Shown: positions 30,715-41,489, counted from the stretch's first letter. The stretch: 64,000 bases of DNA from Symbiodinium natans (GCA_905221605.1 CAJNDS010000502.1:675001-739000), one strand, 5' to 3'. A program made the numbers and translations. The notes: generated by a model from the letters alone, not told the origin.

Positions 30715-31203
30715 GGGGAGGTATAGGGGGGGTACAAAGGGGGTGGTATAATTAAGGGATTTTAAGGGGGGGTATAAGGGGGGGGGAAGCGAATTGGAGG
30801 GCTCAAGGTTTAAGGTGTCTTTTGGTGTTGCGATTGAAGGGGTTTTGGGGGTTGAAAGTTACGCTAAGGGCTAGGGCTAGGGAGCTTATTTGCCAGGTTT
30901 GGGTTGCGAGGTTGTTGTGTGTGTAAGGTGCACATTCTAAGCCCCAAAGCCTTAAGCCCTCTATGCTTATACTGGTCTTTAGGAGTTTTGTATAAGTCTG
31001 TGGGGCTGCGAGCCACCGAGGAGCACTTCCCTCAGAAGTAGGAGTGTTTGCGATGTTTCGGTTTGCCACGGCACTTCCTACACGAGCAAAGTCTTACCTC
31101 TAGACCCTACTCCCCCAAAAGTCCCCCTACAGACCCTAGACCTCCTTCAAAGATCCCCTAAGCGTCCTCAACCCCCTAAAGCACCCCGGACAAACTCCTA
31201 GAG

Positions 31204-31400
31204 CCCATACCCCCCCCCCCCCCCCCCCCACCAAACCCTAAACCCCAAACCCCAAACCCAAACCCCAACCCCCAAACCCAAACCCCAAACCCCAAACCCC
31301 AAACCCCAAACCCCAAACCCGAAACCCTAAACCCTAAACCCTAAACCCTAAACCCTAAACCCTAAACCCTAAACCCTAAACCCTAAACCCCCCTCCCTTC
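31204..31400 (+). repeat. Poly-C, CCCCAAA and CCCTAAA array
   Basis: Poly-C, then about ten AAACCCC units, then about ten CCCTAAA units, leading to a TTCAG acceptor at 31409. Confidence 0.9.
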
Positions 31401-31409
31401 CATCTTCAG

Positions 31410-31481
31410 GCTTGTTGGCCCCGCCGGGGCCTCCATGGACACAGCAGAGCGCTTGGGGCGATCCCTCCGAGGCGGCTTTAG
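31410..31481 (+). CDS. Candidate exon, unknown gene
   Basis: CCCTTCCATCTTCAG is a textbook acceptor. Frames include LVGPAGASMDTAERLGRSLR. A TTTAGGG array follows immediately. Frame and donor unresolved. Confidence 0.4.
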   Translation, partial: ACWPRRGLHGHSRALGAIPPRRL

Positions 31482-32399
31482 GGTTTAGGGTTTAGGGTTT
31501 AGGGTTTAGGGTTTAGGGTTTAGGGGGGGAGGGGGGGGAGGTTGGTTTGTAGGGCTTCGGGGGGGTTTAGGGTTTAAGGTTTGAGGTTTTGATGTTTCAG
31601 GCGGTTTAGGGGGGTTTAGGGTTTGGGCTGGGGTGTTTGGTGGGTTGGTTTGGTAGGGTTTGGAGGGGTTTAGGGCTTTGGGAGATTTGTGGTTTTTTTC
31701 TTGGGGTGTTTCAGGGGGCTTAGCGTGTGTAAAGACGCAAAGCCTACTTTCAACAAGGCAGAACCCTAAGCACCCAACCATGACACCCCGCAAGCAACCC
31801 GCATCAGGAAGTCCTCCCTGCGCTCAAGGGCTTAAGGGTTTAGTTGTTCTGCATCTTCCTGGGACACTGTAACCCGGAAGTTTTTTGCACCCTAATCCCG
31901 TGTTACCCTTTTAACCATCTGAGGCTTTAGCCCTTCTAAACCCTAAACCCTAAACCCTAAACCCTAAACCCTAAACCCTAAACCCTAAACCCTTCTTGAA
32001 CCCTTTTGACCCCTCAAGCCCACCGTCTTCAAGCCTTGGAAGCCTCTGAGCCCTTTGAACCCGCCCTTGAGCCCCCAAACCCTAAATCTGTTAATTCTTT
32101 ATGTCCTAAATCCTAAGCCTTTCAATTATTCCCCAAACCCTAAGCCTTTTAATTCTTCAAGTCCTAAATCCTTTGTACTCTTAACCTCAACGCCCTTTAA
32201 CGCCCTTTAAAGCACCACAACCCCTGAAACCTGTAAGCTCCGCCGGTCCCCTTGAGTCCCCCTTCCCTTCACCAAAACCCTAAACCCTGAACCCTGAACC
32301 CTAAACCCTAAACCCTAAACCCTAAACCCTAAACCCTAAACCCTAAACCCTAAACCCTAAACCCTAAACCCTAACCCCCCCCCCTCCCAAACATCACAG

Positions 32400-32477
32400 C
32401 CGCGCTCTCCCCGAGGTTTTTCCCTTCCTGGGTGCTGGACTTTGCCTGGGCATCAACCGCAGGAGACCAGTCTTCGG
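32400..32477 (+). CDS. Candidate exon, hydrophobic segment
   Basis: AACATCACAG acceptor after a C-rich array. Best frame: RALPEVFPFLGAGLCLGINR then RRPVFG, with a GC donor (GCGTAG). Its end phase matches the microexon at 32899. A membrane segment followed by a basic stretch is possible. Confidence 0.45.
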
Positions 32478-32898
32478 GGCGTAGGGTTTCGGGTATAAAG
32501 GGTTGTGGGGTTTAGGGTTTAGGGTTTAGGGTTTAGGGATGGTGAAGGGTATGTCTGATTTTTACCACCAGGGCTTCTGTAGCAATCAAATGCAGAAGGG
32601 CCTTGGGCGGCCTTGGGGTTTCTAAGGGGCCTGTTAAACTGGGTTTGCCCAGGGGGCTCACTTTGAGGATCTAGGCTTTGAACAAGGTGTAACTGAGGCA
32701 CCTGAAGATCGAACCCAGGATCCCCCTATAAATTCTCCCACCCAAAGGGTCCAGGTACCTCACTATTGTATACTTCGGCCACCAAAGTCCCCAAATGTTA
32801 TGGCCCAAGTATTCCCTATTTCGCTCCATGGATCCTTAGGGCCAGTTCCTAGGAGAGTGTCGGCTTCCCCTTTCTCAGCTTTTTATGAGTGCAGGCAG

Positions 32899-32931
32899 GT
32901 GCCCGCGGCCTTCAACACCACCAACATCCAG
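32899..32931 (+). CDS. Candidate 33-nt microexon
   Basis: GTGCAGGCAG acceptor, VPAAFNTTNIQ, GC donor (GCGCCC). Same style as the CSL4 microexons. Gene unknown. Confidence 0.4.
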
Positions 32932-33150
32932 GCGCCCTAGTGCGTGGGCTGAAGTTTCAGGGCTCTTTAAGTTGTTCTTTTTGGGTTCAGTTGGGCTGAA
33001 GGTTCAGGTTTAGGGCTCTGGAGTTGCTAATTTTGGGGGCTCAGGGTTTCGTTTTGCGCGCTTTTAGTGTTCCCTAAACCCTAAACCCTAAACCCTAAAC
33101 CCTAAACCCTTGTTTGTCTGATAATGTTACATCGTCTTGCTCTTTTTCTT

Positions 33151-33210
33151 TGGGGGGGGGGGGGGGGGGGGGGGTGGCGACCGGGGGGAGGGGGGGGGGG
33201 GGGGGGGGGG
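33151..33210 (+). repeat. Two poly-G tracts
   Basis: About 22 and 21 consecutive G separated by TGGCGACC and GGGGAGG, followed by unique sequence and a microsatellite. Confidence 0.95.
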
Positions 33211-33315
33211 TAGAATATCTGATTTGAGGCACTCCGAGCTGCAGGGCTTACAAGCCTTAGGATTCCGACTCCATATATCTATATATATATACACATATGT
33301 ATATATATATATATT

Positions 33316-33595
33316 TATATTTACTATTATCATTATTATCATTATTATCATTATTATCATTATTATCATTATTATCATTATTATCATTATTATCATTATT
33401 ATCATTATTATCATTATTATCATTATGATCATTATTATCATTATTATCATTATTATCATTATTGTCATTATTATCATTATTATCATTATTGTCATTATTG
33501 TCATTATTATCATTATTATCATTATTATCATTATTATCATTATTTTCATTATTATCATTATTATCATTATGATCATTATTATCATTATTATTAGT
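33316..33595. repeat. CATTATTAT microsatellite
   Basis: About 30 units of a 9-bp CATTATTAT repeat. Ile-rich, Met-Ile and Asn-Asp ORFs on both strands are artefacts. Confidence 0.95.
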
Positions 33596-33759
33596 ATATA
33601 TGTATATATTCACCCACCAATATGTATAGGGAACCAGATATACACTCACCAGTAACAGCAGTACAAACCCTGCCTCAGAAGCAATTCCTGTGCTTGTTCC
33701 AGTAGACCATCAATGGGTGGGCGGGGGGGGGGGGGAGCATTGGCGCTGTCATTCCACAG

Positions 33760-33847
33760 CGGCGCATTGCGTGATTTCCCGGAGCCATGTGCGTGGCACG
33801 ACGGCACTCAAAGCTTGCTTTGTCTCCAAAGCTGGAGGGAAGAATGG
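33760..33847 (+). CDS. Exon, unidentified gene (gene Y or a separate one)
   Basis: TTCCACAG acceptor; reads GALRDFPEPCAWHDGTQSLL then CLQSWREEW. The GT donor is the first GT of the telomere-like array itself (GTTTAGGGTTTAGGG), so the intron starts inside the repeat. Family unknown. Confidence 0.55.
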
Positions 33848-33942
33848 GTTTAGGGTTTAGGGTTTAGGGTTTAGGGTTTAGGGTTTAGGGTTTAGGGTTT
33901 AGGGTTTAGGGTTAGTTTTTAGGGTTTAGGGTTTAGGGTTTA
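33848..33942 (+). repeat. TTTAGGG array starting at a donor
   Basis: About 13 units; the first GT is the likely 5' splice site of the preceding exon. Confidence 0.9.
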
Positions 33943-33980
33943 GGGGTGGTTCTCACCACATCTTCGCGGCCGCCACAGAG

Positions 33981-34033
33981 GCCGAATCGTCCAGGAGCAC
34001 ATTGCTCTGGCAGGGACACTTCAAGAGGAAGAC
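33981..34033 (+). CDS. Exon, unidentified gene
   Basis: GCCGCCACAG(AG) acceptor; best frame RIVQEHIALAGTLQE to a GA donor (GAAGACC). A second frame (AESSRSTLLWQGHF) is also open, so the phase is not settled. Confidence 0.4.
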
Positions 34034-34117
34034 CCGAAGCCCGAAACCCTGAACTCTAAACCCTAAACCCTAAACCCTAAACCCTAAACCCTAAACCCTA
34101 AACCCTAAACCCTCCAG

Positions 34118-34213
34118 ACTTTGGAGCAGCGGAAGCAAGGGATGTCCCTGGCAATTTCTGACTCGGAGGGAGGGTTGAACATCTTGGTGAAAGGCTCGAC
34201 ACTCCTTTTCTAG
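34118..34213 (+). CDS. Likely last exon, unidentified gene
   Basis: CCCTCCAG acceptor after a CCCTAAA array; TLEQRKQGMSLAISDSEGGL then NILVKGSTLLF and TAG (34211-34213). It would close the gene with exons at 33760 and 33981. Confidence 0.5.
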   Translation, partial: TLEQRKQGMSLAISDSEGGLNILVKGSTLLF

Positions 34214-34240
34214 CTCCTTCCCCATGGTCAACCTAAGCTG

Positions 34241-34318
34241 CTAAACCCTAAACCCTAAACCCTAAACCCTAAACCCTAAACCCTAAACCCTAAACCCTAA
34301 ACCCTAAACCCTAAACCT
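34241..34318 (+). repeat. CCCTAAA array
   Basis: About 11 units with no exon directly after. Confidence 0.9.
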
Positions 34319-34441
34319 TCAAGCACTCTCTAGTTCCTGTGAGCCCTCAGCCCTGTAGACCCTAATGTTGTCTGCTGATTAGTGTGCCCACCCCACCCCC
34401 CCCCCGTGCCCCCCTCAACGAATGGATCCCGCGCTTTAGTG

Positions 34442-34442
34442 T

Positions 34443-34488
<46 letters not shown>
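34442..34488 (+). repeat. Uninterrupted poly-G, about 46 bases
   Basis: The longest homopolymer in the window; extremely unusual for nuclear DNA and a strong G-quadruplex former. Confidence 0.95.
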
Positions 34489-34745
34489 CTGGCTTTATAT
34501 GATTTTAAAAGGGATGAGTTTATATGAATTAAAAAGGGATCCATATGATTTTAAAAGGGATGAGCTCGTATGAATTTTAAAGGGATCCATATGATTTTTA
34601 AAGGGGTGAGACTGTATGAAATTAAACGGGATCCATACGATTTTAAGAGGGATGGGTTTATATGAATTTGAAAGGGATTATATGATGTTAGAAGGGATCC
34701 ACCTGATTTTGAAAGGGATGAGTTTATATGAATTTTAAGGGGATC
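34489..34745 (+). repeat. AAAGGGATCCATATGATTTT minisatellite
   Basis: About eight alternating units of roughly 30 bp, GATGAGTTTATATGAATT and GATCCATATGATTTT, each joined by AAAAGGG. Confidence 0.85.
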
Positions 34746-35340
34746 CATCTATCCCAACCAAGCCAGCCCGCAAAAAAAAGTATGATTCCGGCGGAGCAAA
34801 CTTTTTATATTATACGGCATTCGGGCAGCTGCTGGACTACCCCCTTTGAAATTTGATTGCCTGGCCTCGGTACAAAAGCATTTTATAAGGAACTCTTAGC
34901 TTTGGGGCTGGCCTGGAGACTTGCCCGACAACCTCAGGCCTCAAGGTTTAGGAGGCCTTAGCCCTTAGGCCTCTGGATCCAAACCCAACCAGCCCGCAAA
35001 AAAATATAATTCCGGGGGAGCAAACTTTTTGTGTTATACGGCATTCGGGCAGCTGCTGGACTACCCCCTTTGAAATTTGATTGCCCGGCCTCGGTACAAA
35101 AGAATTTAATAAGGAAATCTTAGTTTTGAGGCTGGCCTGGAGACTGAAGATTTCAGGGCCTGACAACCTCAGGCTCAGTTCAGAAGCGATTTCTGGACGA
35201 CAACACCATTCGACAGCCTCGCCAACAGTTTGCATCCCCCGATTTTTTTTCACAATTCCGGGGGTCCTCCTCAAATAGATCCACCTGAATAGTTTTTGGT
35301 TTTTTTCCACAATTCCGGGGGAGCACACTAATCAGGATAC
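34746..35340 (+). repeat. Tandem segmental duplication, about 230-bp offset
   Basis: 34755-34945 and 34985-35180 are near-identical, sharing ACGGCATTCGGGCAGCTGCT and GGACTACCCCCTTTGAAATT. A third partial motif, CACAATTCCGGGGG, occurs at 35250 and 35312. No coding sense recognised. Confidence 0.85.
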
Positions 35341-35702
35341 AACATTACCTGAAACCCTCGAAGCCCTAGAAGCCCTGTGGACCCTCCCAAACCCTACGAA
35401 TCTATGGTCCTCTTCGGGGTACTTGGGAGTCATTCTTTTTTTGAGGGGGGGACGATATTTCCTAAGAAGCAGCAAAAATCATCATTTTTGGGGCACTTTA
35501 GTTCTTAGGTGACACGTTTGGGGGCTTACGTTTTAGGGTTTAGGGTGAAGGGTTTGGGGTTTGGGGTTTGGGGTTTGGGGTGTGGGGTTGGGGTTTGGGG
35601 GTTTAGGGTTATAAGGGTTCCTCATGCCCTCAACCCTAAACCCTAAACTCGAAACCCAAAACCCTGAGCAGCTTGTCCCAGGAGATCCTCCCTTTTTTCC
35701 AG

Positions 35703-35754
35703 CCGGCGAACGTCGGCACTAGCGGCGTCAGCAGCGAGTGCAGCACGGCTCAAA
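35703..35754 (+). CDS. Possible early exon of the glycosyltransferase gene
   Basis: CCTCCCTTTTTTCCAG is a textbook acceptor; PANVGTSGVSSECST, then a possible GC donor. Linked only by order. Confidence 0.35.
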
Positions 35755-36055
35755 CCTTAATTTGCTTTCCTTTCCCTTATCTACTATTTGCTTAAGACAA
35801 AAAAACAAAAGAAATAAAAAACAAAGTCCCTATATTGCCATTATAAGGAAGATATTTTTTGAGGGTGGTTCTTCAGCATGACTTAGGGTTAGAGGGTCCC
35901 ATGCAGGAATTTGTTTCAGAGGGTTTTAAGTTGCTTCCCTTACGGGTAGCTGTGTCTCAGAGGGTTTAAAGGACCACCCTCTCAACGGAAATTCTAAGCT
36001 CATTGCAATTTCCAGACTTAACTTCGAACACCTTCGTGGGGGGGCCGAGTGTCAG

Positions 36056-36120
36056 GTCAGGCGAGATGTGCTGCGCGGGAGGACTGCACCGGATCCTCGG
36101 CTGAAAAGCATGGCGACCTT
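36056..36120 (+). CDS. Possible N-terminal exon of the glycosyltransferase gene
   Basis: GTGTCAG acceptor; VRRDVLRGRTAPDPRLKSMA then T-L. With a GA donor at 36121 the phase (1) fits the exon at 37015. Confidence 0.45.
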
Positions 36121-36408
36121 GAGACTGTAATCCCTGAAGGCTGGCGTACCTTATAAACCATATTCCCCTTGGGAACTGTTTTTTTTCTTAATATATTTTT
36201 GTTTATATAAAGCCCAAGAGGATATTAAGCACATTGTTTTTGTTGAGGTTCTAAGGGGAGTTATTCTAGTAAAAAGGTGCAAGGACCCCAACAAGGTACC
36301 CCGATTTTCGGAAACTCCCTCTGAGGCTATGCCACATACTCCGGAGATTTTCCTGGGCATCCGCAAAGCGGCTGCTCCCTGATCTTGGAGGCACCGAAGA
36401 GCATAGTA

Positions 36409-36508
36409 TAGGGGTCGGAATAAATACTACTAGTATTCCCTTATGATAGTCCCTCTGTATTTATACTACAATCCCTGCCCAAACCCTATTCTCATTATTC
36501 AGGCCCCT
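36409..36508. mobile_element. MITE-like inverted repeat, family B
   Basis: TAGGGGTCGGAATAAATAC then TAGTATTCCC on the left; CCCTATTCTCATTATTC then AGGCCCCT on the right. About 100 bp. Confidence 0.75.
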
Positions 36509-36708
36509 GAAGTACCCCCCCCCCCCCCCAAAGGCCCTGCATTTCCCAGCTTTCCCTTACAAACACGATAGATGCTGAACCCCAAGACTTTCTTCAAAGC
36601 GCCCTTCAAGCCAGAACCCCTTATCGACACGTTTCATGAGTCTGTTTCAGCAAGGCGCCCTCCTCATTTGTAGGCGCTCTAAGCTTCGAACCCCTCGGAG
36701 GGGGTTTA

Positions 36709-36774
36709 GGGTTTAGGGTTTAGGGTTTAGGGTTTAGGGTTTAGGGTTTAGGGTTTAGGGTTTAGGGTTTAGGG
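36709..36774 (+). repeat. TTTAGGG array
   Basis: About nine units. Confidence 0.9.
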
Positions 36775-37014
36775 GGACACCCGGCTTGTAGGGGGTTTAT
36801 CTAGGGCCTGTAAAGCCTAATTCTTGAACTCCTGAAACCTTTTGAGAATGTAGCCTTTTGAAGAGGGCATGGGGTGGTTGAGGCTCCACTAGGGATGCTC
36901 AGTAGGTTCCCTTGCACGAACTCCATTCAACAGAATAATGCGGGCACAACACATATGTTGTTGGGCAGCCGGGTGATCGAGGCAACCGATCGCTGCCCTA
37001 AGCCCTAAAGCCAG

Positions 37015-37105
37015 AGATCCGCTTCCATGAGCTGCGAAATGAAGAGGCCGATGGCTACCCAGCAGCGGGAGATGGCAATCAGAGCTTTCACTGCTTTTGG
37101 AGGCC
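37015..37105 (+). CDS. Glycosyltransferase gene, N-terminal region exon
   Basis: AAAGCCAG acceptor; IRFHELRNEEADGYPAAGDG then NQSFHCFWR, ending phase 2 at a consensus donor (GTAAGA). Joins in phase to 38051. Confidence 0.65.
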
Positions 37106-38050
37106 GTAAGATTTGCTGTCGCTGCAGTTTAGGTTTGGGGTTTAGGACTAGATTGCCAGCTACACCCACTGAACAACCAAGAACCCTCAACGCCTAAAGC
37201 TGAAACGCCCTGCGTGCGCCACGTGGTATCTTGAAGCAAAGCTGCTTCGATTGGCAGTTTCAATCGAAGTCTTCTGGCTTTTCTCAAGAGGGCTGAAGGT
37301 TAGGCTAATAAAGAAGTTTCCAACCTTCAGGGAAGGTGTTGGCAATTAAAGTAGATTCCAACAGTCAGGGCCCACACACAGGGCCTTGCAACAGTTCTCA
37401 GGGCTTCTGAAACATGACAACCTAAACCCTGAATCATCCCATTAGACGGTTCCAGCTCCGACCGGTTTAGGGTTTGGGGTGTTTAGGGTTTAGGGTTTAG
37501 GGTTTAGGGTTTCGGGTAAACGGTTAGCTTCTCTTAACACAACATCTCTTGCCTTTTGTTTATATACACCGAGCCAATCCTGAAAACCCTGAGGCTTGAA
37601 TGTTTGGGGCTCAGGGACTGAAAGTGCGGCCCCCCTCGCACCCCCCCCCCCCCCGCCCCACCCTTAAGTTCGGTAGACGGCTTATCATCAAGGAAGCTCA
37701 TGACCACCACCTCCTTATTCAAAGGCTGGCTTAGGGTTACTCTAAAGCAGATGAAGCTCAGAGTTCGGTGCGAAAGGACCTTGAGGAACAAGGTTCTTGG
37801 GGTTGGGATCCTAAGCCCTATAAACATGAAGCCATACGCAAGCCACCAGGTATGTTGGGTTTAGGGTATAATTATATGGCCATTCGGGGTTTTTCTAGGG
37901 CTTAGGGGTTTACAGGTGTTGAGAGGAGCACTTGACCTGAAGGTTCATGGGTGGTGTGAAAAGTCAGCTGAAGCCGGAGTTGTGACTACGGCATGCGTGA
38001 AGCCCTGCACTGGTAACGATGACCTGATAGCCTTCGGTGGTAGGTCACAG
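37106..38050. other. Intron-like sequence
   Basis: TTTAGGG array (37484-37515), a poly-C tract (37640-37655) and unique sequence with no convincing exon. Confidence 0.4.
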
Positions 38051-38126
38051 GCTCTACAAACTTAGCAAGGCCACAAAGAAAAAGAAGGCTGCAAGGACCT
38101 CGAACATCGGGTGGGCAGTGGATACA
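38051..38126 (+). CDS. Glycosyltransferase gene exon
   Basis: GGTCACAG acceptor; one base completes the split codon; LYKLSKATKKKKAARTSNIG then WAVDT, ending phase 0 at a consensus donor (GTAAGG). The basic stretch precedes the catalytic domain. Confidence 0.65.
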
Positions 38127-38614
38127 GTAAGGCCGGTCCAGATACAGGTGTTGTAGCGCCATGAACGGGGAAGAGGAAAAGCCCTCCAGGCCTAAATTCT
38201 TTTCCGCACCCCTTGACCAGCGTCCGGGGTCGGACAGAAGCAACTCCCCTCACTTGGTTTAGGAGGCCCCCCCCCCTTTTTTATGACGCTGTCGCATCTT
38301 TGACAGAGGCACCGCTTTGTCCACAACAGTGCCACGCGCTCAGGGGGGGGTTGGGGGGGAGGCTCTACGTCTGCGAAGTGTAAGGCCCCAATCGAAACAT
38401 AGCAGGAGTAAGAATAGTAAAAAGAGCAAGAACAGTGGTAATAGTAACATTCGTAGTAAGCACGGAAATAGTGGAGAGAAGAGAAATGGTCGAAAGAAAG
38501 CTTGTCACAGTAGTAACTAATAGAACCTCACTTCTCGAAGCTACCAGATCGGCATTGTCAGAGGGGGCTGAAAGGCAAGATTCTTCCCCATCTGGGGAGG
38601 GGGGGGGGGGGGGG

Positions 38615-38707
38615 GGCACCCTAAACCCTAAACCCTAAACCCTAAACCCTAAACCCTAAACCCTAAACCCTAAACCCTAAACCCTAAACCCTAAACCCTA
38701 AACCCTA
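38615..38707 (+). repeat. CCCTAAA array
   Basis: About 13 units flanked on both sides by poly-G. Confidence 0.9.
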
Positions 38708-38807
38708 TGGGGGGTGGGGGGGGGGCTTTTTGCACATGAGATCTTGCAGCAGGTCGGTTCTAGGTTCCCAGCTTGCTTCAGGCCACGCAGACCTTACCCT
38801 ATGCAGA

Positions 38808-38886
38808 TATATGTACATATGTATATATAATGTATACATATAATGCATATATAATGTATATATATATAATGTATATATATATATAA
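38808..38886. repeat. TA/TATG microsatellite
   Basis: TATATAATG-type repeats. Confidence 0.9.
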
Positions 38887-39023
38887 CATAGTGATAATCA
38901 TGTAGGAAAGAAGAGCCATCAACTATTTTGACATTTGCTACTTTTTTGGGGAGCCTGTGTTGCAAAAGCTGGGGGGGGCAGGGCAGGAGGGCCAGGGGGC
39001 CACCTGAAGTCTGAATCGCTCAG

Positions 39024-39101
39024 GCTGGGATCTACGATCCGCCCCGCCAGAAGGTGCCCTCGATCATTTGGACCTACTGGCAGAACATGCACAAGGCACC
39101 G
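39024..39101 (+). CDS. Glycosyltransferase exon, first catalytic motif
   Basis: TCGCTCAG acceptor; AGIYDPPRQKVPSIIWTYWQ then NMHKAP. The I-P/V-P-x-I-I-W-x-x-W motif opens the Caps_synth/GT32 catalytic domain. GC donor (GCTTGG), phase 0, joins 40238. Confidence 0.85.
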
Positions 39102-39558
39102 GCTTGGGGGTTTAGGGTTCAGGGTTCAGGGTTTAGGGTTTAGGGCTTGGGGGGGTGTGCATTACTAGGTAGGCCCTTGGGACATCTGACATTATCCCTT
39201 CTTGGGTTTAAGAGGATCATATTCAGGAATATGTTCAGAGGGTTTTGCGGGCCATCCTAGATCACTCTTGTGTGGTAGAGGGCATGCCAGAACACGGTGC
39301 AGTCACCATCCTATCTTTCATGTGAGTGATGCTACAAGTGCAGGCGTAGATGGTGGTTCCATCGGTGAAGTTAGTAGGTGAAGGCGTCAACCCGGGGGAG
39401 ATCTTGGCTTGCTGGCAAACCCTAAACCCTAAACCCTAAACCCTAAACCCTAAACCCTAAACTAAGCCCCCTAAAGCCTTAGCATGTTCTTGCCCATTGG
39501 CGACATCAGCTCTTCCCGCGCCAAACCAGAAGCTTCTAAAGCTTTGAACCGCCTAATG

Positions 39559-39658
39559 TAGGGGCCGGAATAAATACGAATAGTATTCCCTGAGGGTCCC
39601 TCTAGAAGTATATTACAAGAACCCCCCAAAACCCTATTCGAATTATTCAGGCCCCTAT
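39559..39658. mobile_element. MITE-like inverted repeat, family B
   Basis: TAGGGGCCGGAATAAATACG then AATAGTATTCCC on the left; CCCTATTCGAATTATTCAGG then CCCCTA on the right. The cleanest copy of the family. Confidence 0.8.
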
Positions 39659-39751
39659 ATTAAGCCTTAAAGCGCACGCAAGACAGAGGAGTGATTCGCG
39701 GCGGTTCTGGGCGTACAGAAGCCCTGTACACCTGCAGGTTCAGATAGTACC

Positions 39752-39853
39752 TTAGGGACTGGGTTGGTAACCTTGAACCTTTTTGGTTATATAGAATCCT
39801 ACTAGAAATAGAAGAGGTTGCCCTTTTTGGGCTAGGGTACTCAGCCCCTAAGG
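39752..39853. mobile_element. MITE-like element, family E
   Basis: ACCTTAGGGACTGGGTTGG on the left and GGGTACTCAGCCCCTAAGGT on the right; CCTTTTTGG occurs inside both arms. Confidence 0.6.
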
Positions 39854-40237
39854 TACAATGTCATAGGGTTGAGGGTGCCCTCAAATAGAATAGATCGGTT
39901 CATAGGAGGCAGCCCCTCTACACGGGAGTTACTTGCAGGTTCATAAATTGTCAGGGTTCTAGTTCTGGGGAACATCTTCCTATATCCCTACATGTAGGGC
40001 TCTTCTCTATACCGTGCGCAGAACTACCCATGAATCTAATTATGGGGAACATATACCTTTTACCCTATGTTTAGGGGATTCCCTGCCTTTCTTCTATTTA
40101 TGGTGAACATATACCTAAAACCCTATGTTTACGTAATTCTCCTTACCTTACGTATAATGACCCCATATGAACATCCAAGTTAAGGTAAACCCTAAACACT
40201 AAACCCTAAACCCTAAACCCTAAACCCTAAATGTGAG

Positions 40238-40299
40238 GCGGAAACCAACGCCACAGAGCGGCTGAAGGCTTTCCTGAGCTTGTGCCATCGGTCATGGAG
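40238..40299 (+). CDS. Glycosyltransferase exon
   Basis: AATGTGAG acceptor; AETNATERLKAFLSLCHRSW, ending phase 2 (AG) at a GC donor. The C-x-x-S-W motif is conserved in the family. CCCTAAA precedes and TTTAGGG follows. Confidence 0.8.
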
Positions 40300-40431
40300 G
40301 CCTTTAGGGTTTAGGGTTTAGGGTTTAGGGAATAGGGTTTAGGGTTTAGGGATGGGCGGGGGGGGCCCTAAGGTTTGGGGGGTTCTAGGGGAGCTTTAGG
40401 CGGGGTGGGGGGTCATGTCGGGCATCCCTGA

Positions 40432-40471
40432 GGCAGCTGAACCCTGGCTGGTATGTGCGGATCCTGGACCA
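40432..40471 (+). CDS. Glycosyltransferase 40-nt microexon
   Basis: CCCTGAG acceptor; one base completes Arg, then QLNPGWYVRILDQ, the family's N-P-x-[WY]-x-V-x-x-L-D strand. GA donor (GAGCCT). Confidence 0.8.
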
Positions 40472-40878
40472 GGAGCCTTTGTGGGGCTCAGGTTTTGTAA
40501 GGTTTAGGGCAATCCAAGGGCAACAGCCACGAAGAGGCTGCTTTTGGGCCTTAGACTTCGAGGCGGTGACTCCTGCATCCTAGCGAAGTCTTCGTGGAAT
40601 TTTGTTTTGGGTTCCCGAATCAAGCCCTACGCCTTACTGATGCTCTCGTGAACGTGAGTTGACGCTGCTTTGTGTGATCTTGCGATGGGTCTCATGACTC
40701 CGGTTTGAGTTCCCTCTAAATTCGGCAGCTCTCGCGGAACGTAGAGGTTTCGACTGTTCTTGGGGTTTCAGCTTGGGCCGTTACTGGGAACAGTCACCCC
40801 CAGAACCGACCCGGAACCCTAAACCCTAAACCCTAAACCCTAAACCCTAAACCCTAAACACCCAGCAAACATCACAAG

Positions 40879-40921
40879 GACACCATGTGGCAGTACCTCC
40901 TCAAAGAGGATCTTCCAGAAG
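40879..40921 (+). CDS. Glycosyltransferase 43-nt microexon
   Basis: ATCACAAG acceptor; DTMWQYLLKEDLPE, ending phase 1 at a GC donor (GCCCAC). It continues the D-x-x-[TV]-W-x-Y-L segment and joins 41899 without a gap. Confidence 0.75.
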
Positions 40922-41489
40922 GCCCACATCGGGACTTACGATATTAGGGTTTAGGGTTTAGGGTTTTAGGGTTTAGGGTTTAGGGTTTTTGGGTTTCAGG
41001 GTTTTAGGGTTTTAGGGTTTAGGGTTTAGGGTTTTAGGGTTTAGGGTTTTAGGGTTTTAGGGTTTTACGGTTACCTAGTTGGGGGTCCTTTTTATCAACC
41101 CCTCCTACAGTTTGGGGACTATATATTGGGGCCCCCTAGCTTCGTATACCCCCAAAAAGTTTGTCTGAGCAGTGTCATAGATATACTTCTTGGACATCTT
41201 CACCTCTCGATCTCCGGATGTGCTTTGCCCCCAAAATCTGGAGAAGTGAAGTTTGACGAGCTCCAAGATTCTCAGTGGGCGAAGCGAATGTGCTTGTTCA
41301 ATGAACGGCTTGAAAACTGCTTCGAGGCCCCCTCATATAAGCCCACAGTCCGATTATTCGCATTACAGGAGCCCCCAAAAAAGGATGCCCCAGTTCTTCG
41401 GAAAGCCCCGAATCGGTGTGCTTCATTCTGGATCCGGTCATTTTTTCATGACTCTACACAAGCACCTCAACCCTCACTGAAAGGATCAG

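Noticed and set aside
33127-33655. ORFs of 130-172 codons (Ile-rich, Met-Ile, Asn-Asp)
   Set aside because: They are translations of the CATTATTAT microsatellite and poly-G on both strands.
39350-39412. Possible exon MVVPSVKLVGEGVNPGEILA after a GTAG acceptor
   Set aside because: Protein-like, but the flanking glycosyltransferase exons 39024 and 40238 already join without it in phase and in family alignment.
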